The notes beneath the pieces are model-generated. The model did not search any database, was not told the DNA's origin, and worked only from the letters and a program-made list of their open reading frames with translations. Source: CBDBUR01 sp965209065 (GTDB taxonomy: Bacteria; Pseudomonadota; Alphaproteobacteria; JAPOUT01; G958296285). From it: DNA of 64,000 bases. Position numbers and translations under genes: made by a program. Each line of letters starts with the position of its first letter. Within the stretch, counting starts at the first letter, position 1. Where the stretch lies: the NCBI GenBank assembly GCA_965209065.1, contig OZ242373.1, positions 434,001 to 498,000 on the forward strand. Direction: 5' to 3'. Positions 8,184 to 17,504 of this stretch are shown piece by piece.

Positions 8184-8720
8184 TTATTTTCCTGCATCAA
8201 TTTCAAATACTTTGCGCGCATAAACTTCAAACCCATATTTTTGATATAAGAGTAAAGCGTTGGGGTGGTCTAGGGTGCATGTTTCAATAATTAAACGAGA
8301 AATATCTTTAGCCCATGCTGTTTTAATCATTTCGTTGAGCAAAAAGCCGCCAAGCCCTTGACCTATTTTTTCTTCCATTAAACCTAAGAAAACAATATCT
8401 CCTAGTTTAGGCTTGCGAAAATCAATTTCAGAGAAACCCACAGGCACGCCACCTTGATAAAGAATATAAATTTCTACAAGAGGGTCGTGAATGGTTTTGA
8501 TTAAATCGCGGTCGTTTATTTTATTACGAGAAACCCAAAAATGCTTCTCACCCACGCGCTCGTATAGATAGCGATAAAAATGCACAGGCGGGTTATCCGC
8601 CCGAAGCAAGGCGCAATCTTCCAGCAACAGATTATTCTTGCGCGGCACGGGCGGGGCAAGCATTTCTAAATAGGTCACCGTCGTTTTGATATAGTGCTTT
8701 TTTTTAACAAGTCTCATCAT
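8184..8720 (-). CDS. GNAT family N-acetyltransferase
   Basis: Acetyl-CoA dependent acyltransferase, 178 residues. The acetyl-CoA pyrophosphate-binding loop is visible as EEKIGQGLGGFLLNEMI, followed by an IIETCTLDHPNALLLYQKYGFEV segment, the standard end of the GNAT fold. The start is placed at the ATG whose ATGA overlaps the cysteine synthase stop; a TTG six bases upstream is an alternative. The gene is downstream of and coupled to cysK on the minus strand. The acceptor substrate is unknown; the cysK neighbour does not settle it. Confidence 0.85.
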   Translation of the reverse strand: MMRLVKKKHYIKTTVTYLEMLAPPVPRKNNLLLEDCALLRADNPPVHFYRYLYERVGEKHFWVSRNKINDRDLIKTIHDPLVEIYILYQGGVPVGFSEIDFRKPKLGDIVFLGLMEEKIGQGLGGFLLNEMIKTAWAKDISRLIIETCTLDHPNALLLYQKYGFEVYARKVFEIDAGK

Positions 8721-9712
8721 AGCCAATCGGGGTATGGAAGGTTTTTTTCTTTTAGAAAGGTAGGATTAAATAGTTTAGACTGATAACGCGTGCCGTAATC
8801 ACACAAAACCGTGATAATTCTATGTCCCTTACCCATCTGTTGAGCAAGACGAATAGCGGCGGCAACGTTAATGCCAGACGAACCGCCCAAACATAAACCC
8901 TCATCGCGCAAGAGCGAAAAGACAATCGGCAAAGCCTCCTCGTCAGGGATTTGGAAGGCATCGTCAATCGGCGCGCCTTCTAAATTAGCGGTGATGCGTC
9001 CTTGCCCAATGCCTTCGGTAATAGACGTGCCTTCGGCTTTAAGCTCGCCGAATTTATAGTAATGATAAAGCGCAGCACCCATCGGGTCAGCGGCAGCAAT
9101 CACAATGTTTTTATTTTTTTCTTTAAGCGCAATGCCCACGCCCGCCAAAGTGCCACCGGTGCCGATAGCGCAAGTGAAGCCGTCTATCCTGCCGTTTGTC
9201 TCTTCCCAAATTTCAGGCGCGGTGGTTTCTATATGGGCTTGGCGGTTGGCGACATTATCAAACTGGTTAGCCCATATGGCTCCGTTTGGTTCGCGTTCGT
9301 TTAGCTCGCGCGCCAGCCTGCCGGAGTATTTAACATAATTGTTCTCGTCCTTATAAGGAACGGCAGGCACCTCCACGAGCTCGGCGCCGCACAGGCGCAG
9401 CGTGTCCTTCTTTTCTTGCGACTGCGTTTCGGGAATAACAATCACCGAGCGAAAGCCCATCGCGTTGCCAATCAGCGCCAAGCCGATGCCGGTATTGCCC
9501 GCCGTGCCCTCAACGATAACGCCGCCGGGCTTGAGCGCGCCGGTAGCGATAGCATCGCGAATGATGTAGAGGGCGGCGCGGTCCTTAACCGACTGGCCGG
9601 GGTTCATAAACTCAGCCTTACCAAGAATCTCGCACCCGGTGAGCTCGGAAGCGGCTTTGAGCCTTATTAAAGGCGTCCTGCCGACCGAATCGGGCATATT
9701 TTTATAAATCAT
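8717..9712 (-). CDS. cysK: cysteine synthase A family
   Basis: O-acetylserine (thiol)-lyase, making L-cysteine from O-acetylserine and sulfide with PLP. It has 331 residues. The PLP Lys is in NPGQSVKDRA (Lys43). The substrate loop reads EGTAGNTGIGLA, where classic CysK has TSGNTG. The phosphate-binding GTGGT and the GGSSGINVAAA segment are present. The TAGNTG loop and the extended DYGTRYQSKLFNPTFL tail mark a known subfamily of cysteine synthase homologues, so beta-substitution with another substrate is possible. It would supply the cysteine used by the two desulfurases nearby. It is divergent from the PuuD-like gene across 77 bases. Confidence 0.9.
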   Translation of the reverse strand: MIYKNMPDSVGRTPLIRLKAASELTGCEILGKAEFMNPGQSVKDRAALYIIRDAIATGALKPGGVIVEGTAGNTGIGLALIGNAMGFRSVIVIPETQSQEKKDTLRLCGAELVEVPAVPYKDENNYVKYSGRLARELNEREPNGAIWANQFDNVANRQAHIETTAPEIWEETNGRIDGFTCAIGTGGTLAGVGIALKEKNKNIVIAAADPMGAALYHYYKFGELKAEGTSITEGIGQGRITANLEGAPIDDAFQIPDEEALPIVFSLLRDEGLCLGGSSGINVAAAIRLAQQMGKGHRIITVLCDYGTRYQSKLFNPTFLKEKNLPYPDWL

Positions 9713-9724
9713 AATTTCCTCTTT

Positions 9725-9753
9725 TTGACTTTATGCTTTTCCTTCTATAGAAT
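9725..9753 (+). promoter_or_regulatory. sigma-70-like promoter of the PuuD-like gene
   Basis: TTGACT (9725-9730), a 17-base spacer and TAGAAT (9748-9753). Each hexamer matches the consensus at five of six positions. The downstream gene has a good AAAGGAG ribosome binding site at 9775-9781, eight bases before its ATG. Confidence 0.6.
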
Positions 9754-9789
9754 AAAAGAAAGTGAATCAATCGTAAAGGAGCTATCGTT

Positions 9790-10407
9790 ATGGCAAAATT
9801 TTTATCTTCATTGACAAATGCTGTTATCACAGGTTTTGTATTGTCGGCGCTTTTAATTGCGCTCTATCAGGGTTTAGGCGGGGAGTTTACGCATAGTTTT
9901 GGGGCATTTTTCATGCGCTGGCTTCACGTGTTGAGCGCGGTGATGTGGATAGGGCTGTTGTGGTATTTCAATTTTGTTCAGATTCCGAACATGCCTTCTA
10001 TTCCTAGCGAGCAGAAGCCTGCTATTACGGGCGTTATAGCGCCGGCGGCACTTTTCTGGTTTCGCTGGGGAGCGATGGCGACGATTGTCACGGGTCTTTT
10101 GCTAGCGTGGATGAACGGCTATCTTGTGAGCACCTTGTCTTTGGGCGGTATTCTGCTTGGCGAGGGCATTGAGGTTGAGAAGCATTTGGCGCTTGGTATT
10201 GGCATGTGGCTTGGGATTATTATGTTCTTGAATGTTTGGCTGGTGATTTGGCCGAATCAGAAAATTGCCTTGTCTATCAATGGCGGCAACGCATCGCCTG
10301 AAGAGAAGGCTGCTGCTGGAGCTAGGGCGGGAATGTTCTCGCGTATTAACACGGTGCTTTCTATTCCGATGTTATTTTCTATGGTCGCCGCCCAAAACAT
10401 TTATTAG
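9790..10407 (+). CDS. PuuD-like membrane protein (urate oxidase N-terminal domain family)
   Basis: Integral membrane protein of 205 residues with about five hydrophobic segments, starting with VITGFVLSALLIALYQGL. The HSFGAFFMRWLHVLSAVMWIG and WGAMATIVTGLLLAWMNGY segments and a late MFSRINTVLSIPMLFSM resemble the membrane part of urate hydroxylase PuuD (Urate_ox_N). In full PuuD this part is followed by a cytochrome c domain, but no CxxCH haem motif occurs here. Conserved histidines (in RWLHVLS and EKHLALG) could bind haem. Function in urate oxidation is therefore uncertain. No purine genes are adjacent. Confidence 0.75.
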   Translation: MAKFLSSLTNAVITGFVLSALLIALYQGLGGEFTHSFGAFFMRWLHVLSAVMWIGLLWYFNFVQIPNMPSIPSEQKPAITGVIAPAALFWFRWGAMATIVTGLLLAWMNGYLVSTLSLGGILLGEGIEVEKHLALGIGMWLGIIMFLNVWLVIWPNQKIALSINGGNASPEEKAAAGARAGMFSRINTVLSIPMLFSMVAAQNIY

Positions 10408-10425
10408 GGTTAGTCTATTAAAGAC

Positions 10426-13296
10426 TTACTTTTTAGCGAGCACTTGTTTTAAGACTTTAGCCGTATAGCTGCGTTTCACTTTGGCTACATCTTCGGGTGT
10501 GCCTATAGCGACAATTTCGCCTCCGCGCGCGCCGCCTTCGGGACCCAAATCAATAATCCAATCAGCCGTTTTAATGACATCAGGGTTATGCTCGATAATC
10601 GCGATAGAGTTGCCGCTATCGACCAGCGTGTGTAGCACCTCTAGCAATTTTGCGGTGTCGTGAAAGTGTAATCCGGTGGTCGGTTCGTCTAGGATATAAA
10701 AGGTTCTGCCAGTAGCGCGTTTGGATAACTCTTTGGCGAGTTTAATCCTCTGCGCTTCGCCGCCAGAGAGCGTGGTGGCAGGTTGTCCAACTTTAATATA
10801 GTCCAAGCCCACGCGGCGCAAGGTGTCTAGCTTTTCATATATCATAGGCATCGCGTCAAAGAATTTTGCGGCTTCTTCCACGCTCATATCAAGGACATCG
10901 GCAATAGTTTTATCGCGGTAAGTCACTTGTAGGGTTTCGCGGTTATAGCGTTTGCCTTGGCAAGTTTCACAGGTGACATAAACATCAGGCAAGAAGTGCA
11001 TTTCAATTTTGACAACGCCATCGCCTTGGCATGCTTCGCAGCGTCCGCCCTTGACATTGAACGAGAAGCGACCGACCGACCACCCGCGCTGTTTTGATGC
11101 GGGCAGCCCAGCGAACCACTCACGAATGGGCGTCCAAGCGCCAGTGTAAGTCGCGGCGTTAGAGCGCGGTGTGCGTCCAATCGGCGACTGGTCAATTTCG
11201 ATAATTTTATCAATTTGCGTTTTGCCTTTAATAGATTTATGCGGCGCGGGGTTAAGGCTGCTACCATTGAGTTGGCGCGAGAGGCTATTATAAAGTGTAT
11301 CAATCAAAAGCGTTGATTTCCCCGAACCCGACACGCCGGTAAAGCAAGTCATCACGCCAAGCGGCACATCAATGCTAACATTTTTGAGGTTGTTGCCGCT
11401 CGCACCAATGACACTCAAGGTTCTTTTTTTATTAAATTCGCGGCGGGTTTTAGGAACGGCGATAGATTTTTTCCCCGAAAGATATTGTCCGGTGAGGCTT
11501 TTTTGATTTTTGCGAATTTGCATTGGCGTTCCTTTAGCGACAATATGTCCGCCCTTACGCCCGGCGCCCGGCCCAATATCCACGACATAATCGGCGCTAG
11601 TGATAGCGTCCTCATCATGTTCAACGATGATGACGGTATTACCGGTATCGCGCAGTTTATGTAGGCTTGAAAGCAAGCGGCTATTATCACGCGGATGAAG
11701 ACCGATGGAAGGTTCATCTAGCACGTAAATAACGCCGGTGAGCCCAGAGCCTATTTGCGATGCGAGTCTAATGCGCTGGCTTTCGCCACCCGAAAGCGTA
11801 TTTGCGGCGCGCGACAGAGTTAGGTAATCCAAGCCGACATCGCACAGAAACTGCAGGCGCGCTTTAATTTCGCGTAGCACAAGTGCTGCAATTTTCTTCT
11901 GGCGCGCGGACAGGCTTTTATCGAGCGTGCTAAACCAATGGAGAGCATCAATAACGGGCATTTCGGTTATTTCGCCAATGTGTTTACCGTCAAGCTTGAC
12001 GCACATGGCTTCCTCGCGCAGGCGATGACCGCCACACACGCCACAAGCCGCAGAGGACTGATAGCGCGAAAGGTTTTCACGCATATAATTGCTTTCAGTT
12101 TCTTGGATGCGCCTATCGAGCGAAGGCAGCACGCCTTCAAAGGATTTCTTAAATTCATAACGCCGACTAGAGGTTTGAAAAACGAAACTAAATTCTTCAT
12201 CATCTGAGCCGTTGAGTATAATTTTCACAAACTTAGCAGGCAAGTTTTTCCAAGGCTCATCGAGCGAGATTTTATACTCTTTAGCAACGGTGCGGAGCAT
12301 TTGCATATAATAAGGTGCTATGGCACCGCCGCGCGTCCATGGCATAATCGCGCCTTGATTGATAGAAAGGCTTGTATCGGGAACAACCAAATCAGGGTGA
12401 GTGAAGGGACGCACGCCTAGCCCATCGCATTCGGGGCAGCAGCCGCGCGGCGAATTAAACGAAAACAGGCGCGGTTCAATTTCCTCAATAGTAAAGCCCG
12501 AAACCGGGCAAGCGAATTTCTCAGAAAAAGTAATTCTCCTTTCTTCTTTTTTGCTTTTTTTATCCTTGATTTCTTCGAGAACAGCAAGCCCATCAGACAA
12601 GCGCAAAGCGGTGCCTAAACTATCGGCGAGTCTATCTGTGCTATCTTTTGTAATCGCGATTCTATCAACGATAAGGTCAATATCGTGTTTGATATTTTTA
12701 TCGAGTCGGGGCGGTTTTTCAAGTTCATAGAGTGTGCCGTCAATTTTGATACGGCGAAAGCCTTGCTTGAGGAGGTTCGCCATTTCCTTGCGATATTCGC
12801 CTTTACGATTACGCGCGATGGGCGCGAGCAAAAGCCAGCGGCTATTTTCGGGCAGTTCGAGGAGCTTATCGACCATTTGCGAGATGGTCTGGCTCTCGAT
12901 GGGTTTGCCGGTTGCGGGCGAGTAGGCGATACCGGCGCGCGCGAAGAGGAGGCGCATATAGTCGTAAATTTCGGTCACGGTGCCGACGGTGGAGCGCGGG
13001 TTGCGCGAAGCGGTCTTTTGCTCAATTGAGATGGCGGGGGACAAGCCCTCTATTCTATCGACATCGGGTTTGGCGGTTGCCTCGAGGAACTGGCGGGCGT
13101 AAGCGGACAGGCTTTCGACGTATCGTCTTTGTCCTTCGGCGTAGATGGTATCGAAAGCGAGCGAAGATTTCCCCGAGCCCGAAAGCCCAGTAATCACCGA
13201 GACTTTATTGCGCGGCAGTTCCAAGCTGATGTTCTTTAGATTATGTTCTCTTGCGCCAAAAATGCGCAAGGGTTTACTTTTTTCATTAGAAGTCAT
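10426..13296 (-). CDS. uvrA: excinuclease ABC subunit A
   Basis: Damage-recognition ATPase of nucleotide excision repair; dimeric, acts with UvrB. It has 956 residues, full length. It carries two ABC modules: Walker A GLSGSGKSS (residues 37-45) and GVSGSGKST in the C-terminal half, with signatures LSGGESQRIRLA and LSGGEAQRIKLA. The C-terminal zinc module is complete (CEAC and CETC). The N-terminal one reads CPVSGF then CCPECDGLG, so one expected zinc cysteine is Ser, a variant common in alphaproteobacteria. Divergent from dnaE. No GTTC-N7-GTTC SOS box was found in the 105-base intergenic region, so LexA control is not evident. Confidence 0.97.
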   Translation of the reverse strand: MTSNEKSKPLRIFGAREHNLKNISLELPRNKVSVITGLSGSGKSSLAFDTIYAEGQRRYVESLSAYARQFLEATAKPDVDRIEGLSPAISIEQKTASRNPRSTVGTVTEIYDYMRLLFARAGIAYSPATGKPIESQTISQMVDKLLELPENSRWLLLAPIARNRKGEYRKEMANLLKQGFRRIKIDGTLYELEKPPRLDKNIKHDIDLIVDRIAITKDSTDRLADSLGTALRLSDGLAVLEEIKDKKSKKEERRITFSEKFACPVSGFTIEEIEPRLFSFNSPRGCCPECDGLGVRPFTHPDLVVPDTSLSINQGAIMPWTRGGAIAPYYMQMLRTVAKEYKISLDEPWKNLPAKFVKIILNGSDDEEFSFVFQTSSRRYEFKKSFEGVLPSLDRRIQETESNYMRENLSRYQSSAACGVCGGHRLREEAMCVKLDGKHIGEITEMPVIDALHWFSTLDKSLSARQKKIAALVLREIKARLQFLCDVGLDYLTLSRAANTLSGGESQRIRLASQIGSGLTGVIYVLDEPSIGLHPRDNSRLLSSLHKLRDTGNTVIIVEHDEDAITSADYVVDIGPGAGRKGGHIVAKGTPMQIRKNQKSLTGQYLSGKKSIAVPKTRREFNKKRTLSVIGASGNNLKNVSIDVPLGVMTCFTGVSGSGKSTLLIDTLYNSLSRQLNGSSLNPAPHKSIKGKTQIDKIIEIDQSPIGRTPRSNAATYTGAWTPIREWFAGLPASKQRGWSVGRFSFNVKGGRCEACQGDGVVKIEMHFLPDVYVTCETCQGKRYNRETLQVTYRDKTIADVLDMSVEEAAKFFDAMPMIYEKLDTLRRVGLDYIKVGQPATTLSGGEAQRIKLAKELSKRATGRTFYILDEPTTGLHFHDTAKLLEVLHTLVDSGNSIAIIEHNPDVIKTADWIIDLGPEGGARGGEIVAIGTPEDVAKVKRSYTAKVLKQVLAKK

Positions 13297-13401
13297 TTTA
13301 TAAACTTAACCTTATTCATTGGCTCAAAGCCCCTGCCACAAGTCCAAAACGCGACTATTATAGAGGATAAGTATAGGAAAAGCCAAGCATAAAGAGGGCA
13401 G

Positions 13402-16400
13402 ATGGAAAATTTATTTATACACTTGCGCACCCATAGCACTTATTCGCTGTTGCAGGGGTCGCTTAGGGTAGAGCGTATGGGCGAGATGTGTCGTGAGGCG
13501 CGTCAGCCTGCTCTCGCGCTTGCCGATAGCAATAATATGTTTTGCGCGCTGGAGTTCTCCGAGCAGCTAACGGCGGCGGGCATCCAGCCTATCATAGGCT
13601 GCACGTTCAACTTGGAAGATGAGTCTCTTCTTGTTTTGTTGGTGAAAGATGAGGAGGGGTATCAAAACTTAATGAAGTTGAGCTCGCTTGCTTACGAGCG
13701 CGCGAAGCCTCATATTTATGAAAAGGAGCTAGAGACCTATCATCGAGGGTTGATTTGTTTGAGTGGTGGCAATCGGGGCATTTTGGACAGCAGGCTTGTG
13801 AGCAACCGCGAAACAGAGGCGGAGGATAAGCTGGTAAAGTTAAAGGGTTTGTTTGGCGATAGGTTTTATTTAGAAATTCAGCGGCACGGATTGGCGGAGC
13901 AAAAAAAATGCGAGCAGTGGTTGTGTGCGGTAGCACAGAGACATCAGCTGCCTCTTGTTGCGACCAATGATGTTCATTTTCTTAAAAAAGAGGATTTTGA
14001 GTCGCACGATGCGCTTTTGTGTATTGCCGAGAGTAGAAAGCTAGATGATGACTTTCAGCGTCACATTACGCCCGAGCATTATTTCAAGAGCGGGGAGGAG
14101 ATGATAAACCTCTTTAGCGACTTGCCTGAGGCGATAGAAAACAGCGTGGAGATAGCGCGGCGTTGTTCTTTTTTTCCGCAAGAGCAGGAGGCGGTGCTGC
14201 CGCGCTGGGCGCTTGATGAGGACGAGGCTATCACGCTTAAAAAACTAGCGCAGCAAGGCTTGGAAGAAAGGTTAGCCCATTTAGAAAAGCAGCAGGCTTT
14301 GGTTGGTGAGAGGCAAGATTATCAGGCGCGATTGGATAGGGAATTGAAGATGATAAGTGATATGGGTTTTGCCGGTTATTTTTTAATTGTCGCGGATTTT
14401 GTGCAATGGGCTTTGAAGCAAGATATTCCTGTGGGGCCGGGTCGCGGTTCGGGTGCGGGTTCTCTTGTGGCTTACGCGCTGAAGATAACGGATTTGGATC
14501 CTCTGCGTTTCGGTTTAATTTTCGAGCGCTTTTTGAATCCCGAGCGTGTTTCCATGCCCGACTTCGACATAGACTTTTGCCAAGAGCGGCGCGATGAAGT
14601 GTTTCACTATGTGCGCGAGCGTTATGGCAATGATAGGGTTGCGAACATCATCACGTTTGGAAAGCTGCAAGCGCGCGCGGTTGTGCGCGATGTGGGTCGT
14701 GTGTTGGGAATGCCTTACGGTCAGGTGGATAGGCTGGCGAAGTTGATACCGAACAACCCCTCTCACCCTGTGACGCTGGGTCAAGCGATAGAAGGGGAGC
14801 CTGCGCTCCAAGAGGCACGGCAGGAGGAGGAGCAGGTTGCCAAGTTATTGGATATTAGTTTGCGTCTTGAGGGGTTGAACCGCCATGTTTCTACCCATGC
14901 GGCGGGCATTGTGATTGGCAACCGCCCGCTGAACGAACTTATCCCGATTGCTAAGGACCAGACCGGCACGACGATTACCCAGTTTTCTATGAAGTGGGCG
15001 GAGAAAGCGGGGCTGGTGAAGTTTGACTTTCTAGGGCTGAAGACTTTGACCGCGCTCAAGCGCGCGCGCGACTTGCTTGCCGAGCGCGGCGAGAGCATAG
15101 ATTTAAGCACGATTGCGCTAGACGATGAGCCGACCTATGCGCTTTTAACGAGCGGCGAGACGGGTGGCATTTTCCAGATGGAGTCGAGCGGTATGCGCGA
15201 TGTTCTGCGTCAGGTTGAGCCGAACCGCATCGAAGATTTGATAGCTTTGGTATCGCTTTACCGCCCCGGTCCTATGGAGAACATACCGCAATACGTCAAG
15301 CGCAAGAAGGGGGAGGAGGCGCCGGATTATCTGCACCCGATGTTAGAGCCGGTGCTCAAGGAGACTTTTGGTGTTGTGATTTATCAAGAGCAGGTGATGC
15401 AGATAGCGCGTGTTTTGGCGGGTTATTCGTCGGCGGAGGCGGATTTGTTGCGGCGCGCGATGGGCAAGAAGATACGCAAGGAGATGAACGAGCATCGCAG
15501 TCGTTTTGTGAAGGGCGCGGAGCAGAAGGGCGTTGAAAAGAAGAAGGCGCAGCACATTTTTGAGTTGGTGGAGCGTTTCGCGGGTTATGGTTTCAACAAG
15601 AGTCATGCGGCGGCTTACGCTTTGCTTGCTTACCAGACGGCTTGGCTGAAGACGCACTACCCGACGGAGTTTCTTGCCGCTTTGATGACGCTTGATATGC
15701 ACAACACGGACAAGCTCGCGCGTTTCAAGCAAGAGGCGCAAAGGTTGGGGATAAAAATAAAGCCGCCGAATATAAATTATTCCGATGCGTTGTTTTCAGT
15801 GCGGGAGGGTTCGATTTTGCATGCGCTTGCGGCGGTGCGCGATGTTGGTGTGGAGGCGGCGCGTGGCATTGTTGCGGCGCGCGCTGAGCTCGGTTCCTTT
15901 GCGGACATTTTCGCTTTCGCGCAGGCTTGCGGCGACAAGGGGTTAAACAAAAGGGCATTAGAGAGTTTGGCGCAAACGGGTGCGTTTGATTCCATTCACG
16001 CCAACCGCCGCCAGCTTGTGGAGCATGCGCCGATAATAATGAGTGTTGCGCGTCAAAGTCAGGAGAAGTCTCAAGACAGCCTTTTCGCGGGCGACAGCGG
16101 CGGCGACAGCACGTTGCCGCAGTGCGAGGATTGGAGCATGGAAGAGAAGCTGGCGAATGAATTCAAGGCATCGGGGATGTATTTGTCTGACCATCCCTTA
16201 ACGGCGTGGCAGGAGAAGCTAGAGGGTTTGGGGATTATTTCTTTCGCGGAGTTTGAAGAGAGCAAGAAGAGCAGGGGTCGTCTGGCGGGAGTGATAACGG
16301 ACATACAGGAGCGGCGTTCGCGCAAGGGGGCGGCTTATGCTTTTGTGCGTTTATCGGATTTGAGTGGGAGTTATGAGGTTGTCATTTTCACGGAGACCTT

Positions 16401-16752
16401 CCGCGCGACCCGTCATTTTTTAGAGAACGGCTTGCTGGTGGTGGTAGAGATAGAGGCGGACAGGGGAGGCGCGGGGAGTGGTGAAGGCACGCGGTTGCGC
16501 GCGCAATCGCTAAAGCGTTTTGACAAAGATTACCGCGCGAAGGTTCAGCGCAAGCAGATGTGTTTGCGTTTATTCATCAAGCAGCTTGATAAGTTGCCCG
16601 ACATAAAAAAGGAGCTGCTTGCCAATCCTGGTGGCACGCGCGTTCATTTGGTTTTAGAGAATGGTGCGGAAATATCTTTGCCTGATGGCGTTGCGTTCAA
16701 TCAAGAGTTAGCGGATAGATTTGCCGCACTTGGAGCGACTATTAGCGACTAG
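13402..16752 (+). CDS. dnaE: DNA polymerase III alpha subunit
   Basis: Catalytic subunit of the replicative polymerase. It has 1116 residues, the normal DnaE1 size. The N-terminal PHP domain begins FIHLRTHSTYSLLQGS. The C-family polymerase core carries VGPGRGSGAGSLVAY and the metal-binding aspartates in MPDFDIDFC (Asp389 and Asp391 by alignment to E. coli 401/403). GFNKSHAAAYALLAYQTAWLK and the C-terminal OB fold (LAGVITDIQERRSRKGAAYAFVRL) follow. AGAGGG lies four bases before the ATG. The 3' end sits in a direct repeat that also holds the end of the convergent small gene. Confidence 0.97.
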   Translation: MENLFIHLRTHSTYSLLQGSLRVERMGEMCREARQPALALADSNNMFCALEFSEQLTAAGIQPIIGCTFNLEDESLLVLLVKDEEGYQNLMKLSSLAYERAKPHIYEKELETYHRGLICLSGGNRGILDSRLVSNRETEAEDKLVKLKGLFGDRFYLEIQRHGLAEQKKCEQWLCAVAQRHQLPLVATNDVHFLKKEDFESHDALLCIAESRKLDDDFQRHITPEHYFKSGEEMINLFSDLPEAIENSVEIARRCSFFPQEQEAVLPRWALDEDEAITLKKLAQQGLEERLAHLEKQQALVGERQDYQARLDRELKMISDMGFAGYFLIVADFVQWALKQDIPVGPGRGSGAGSLVAYALKITDLDPLRFGLIFERFLNPERVSMPDFDIDFCQERRDEVFHYVRERYGNDRVANIITFGKLQARAVVRDVGRVLGMPYGQVDRLAKLIPNNPSHPVTLGQAIEGEPALQEARQEEEQVAKLLDISLRLEGLNRHVSTHAAGIVIGNRPLNELIPIAKDQTGTTITQFSMKWAEKAGLVKFDFLGLKTLTALKRARDLLAERGESIDLSTIALDDEPTYALLTSGETGGIFQMESSGMRDVLRQVEPNRIEDLIALVSLYRPGPMENIPQYVKRKKGEEAPDYLHPMLEPVLKETFGVVIYQEQVMQIARVLAGYSSAEADLLRRAMGKKIRKEMNEHRSRFVKGAEQKGVEKKKAQHIFELVERFAGYGFNKSHAAAYALLAYQTAWLKTHYPTEFLAALMTLDMHNTDKLARFKQEAQRLGIKIKPPNINYSDALFSVREGSILHALAAVRDVGVEAARGIVAARAELGSFADIFAFAQACGDKGLNKRALESLAQTGAFDSIHANRRQLVEHAPIIMSVARQSQEKSQDSLFAGDSGGDSTLPQCEDWSMEEKLANEFKASGMYLSDHPLTAWQEKLEGLGIISFAEFEESKKSRGRLAGVITDIQERRSRKGAAYAFVRLSDLSGSYEVVIFTETFRATRHFLENGLLVVVEIEADRGGAGSGEGTRLRAQSLKRFDKDYRAKVQRKQMCLRLFIKQLDKLPDIKKELLANPGGTRVHLVLENGAEISLPDGVAFNQELADRFAALGATISD

Positions 16753-16774
16753 CGATTGCTAGCGACTAGCGATT
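16744..16774. repeat. direct repeat over two convergent gene ends
   Basis: AGCGACTAGCGATT occurs at 16744-16757 and 16761-16774, a period of 17. The dnaE TAG (16750-16752) is in copy one, and the TAG of the minus-strand small gene (16766-16768 read in reverse) is in copy two. Confidence 0.85.
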
Positions 16775-17416
16775 TTGGATTAAAATTATTCCGGCGCGTT
16801 TTTTAATTGTTTTCGCGCTATCGGTTGTTCTGCCGATGTTAATTATATTTCCCTTAATTAAACTTGGCACATGAATCTTGTTTGGAGGAATTGTGATACC
16901 GCCATTTTTTTTCAATGCGCTAGCAGAGGCAGAGTTCAACAAACCGCCCACATTCACTACCGAGCTTGGATTAAGCTCAAATCCTTTACGCACTGAGTCT
17001 AGGATTAGAGAAAGCGACGGATTTATAGTTAGTATAGAAAACGACTGGCCTAGAGAAAGCGACTGGCCTAGAGAAAGCACTGTATTCTCAGCACGAAGAG
17101 AGGTAGGCGGGGTAGCTGCGTTGGCATTTCCCACCCCTTGAGGATTTTTTTTAGGATTTATATCTGTTGTCGAGATAGGTTCTGGGAGTAAATTAATTAC
17201 CTTTTCGATATTCCCAGTTATTTCGAAACCTCCGTTAGGGAATTGAGTGATTTTAACATCAGGAGGAGGGGTTCCGATTACTTTGATGCTTCCGTCAGGT
17301 AATTGAGTGATTTTAAAATCATCTGCCGCAATCGCTGTGGAAGTGACCTCTGCGAGTAGCAAAAAAGCGAGCAACACAGGCAGGCTTCGGTTCAATATGG
17401 ATAACTTCGTGTTCAT
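16766..17416 (-). CDS. small exported protein with a TPS-domain remnant
   Basis: Protein of 216 residues whose function I do not recognise. It has a signal peptide whose core, RSLPVLLAFLL, is nearly the same as that of the adjacent 3957-residue giant. The N-terminal half is a twofold repeat around FKITQLPDGSIKVIG and VKITQFPNGGFEITG. The C-terminal half contains VVNVGGLLNSASASALKKNGGI and IHVPSLIKGNIINIGR, which align by eye with the NPAG..VVNVGGLLA..GVI..EVHFQSL..N part of the giants' TPS domain. It is therefore a diverged or decayed relative of the giants, or a small partner protein. It contains a perfect 18-bp tandem duplication. A GGAGGA ribosome binding site precedes the ATG, which argues that it is expressed. 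Confidence 0.6.
   Translation of the reverse strand: MNTKLSILNRSLPVLLAFLLLAEVTSTAIAADDFKITQLPDGSIKVIGTPPPDVKITQFPNGGFEITGNIEKVINLLPEPISTTDINPKKNPQGVGNANAATPPTSLRAENTVLSLGQSLSLGQSFSILTINPSLSLILDSVRKGFELNPSSVVNVGGLLNSASASALKKNGGITIPPNKIHVPSLIKGNIINIGRTTDSAKTIKKRAGIILIQNR
17043..17078 (-). repeat. perfect 18-bp tandem duplication
   Basis: Two identical copies of GACTGGCCTAGAGAAAGC on the plus strand, encoding LSLGQS twice in the minus-strand small exported protein. A diverged third copy lies beside them. Confidence 0.9.
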
Positions 17417-17452
17417 AGCAAGTCCTCCTAACTATAAATTTTACTACCTACA

Positions 17453-17481
17453 AGGATAGGCGATTCTCGACCTTTTAGCAA
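17453..17481 (-). promoter_or_regulatory. weak promoter candidate for the small exported protein
   Basis: On the minus strand TTGCTA, a 17-base spacer and TATCCT, each four of six to consensus. The layout parallels the promoters of the two giants but the match is poor. Confidence 0.3.
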
Positions 17482-17504
17482 GCGCGCTTATTGTCGCCCT
17501 TACC

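Noticed and set aside
16766..17416. Calling the small TPS-related gene a pseudogene
   Set aside because: Its frame, signal peptide and ribosome binding site are intact; decay is possible but not shown.
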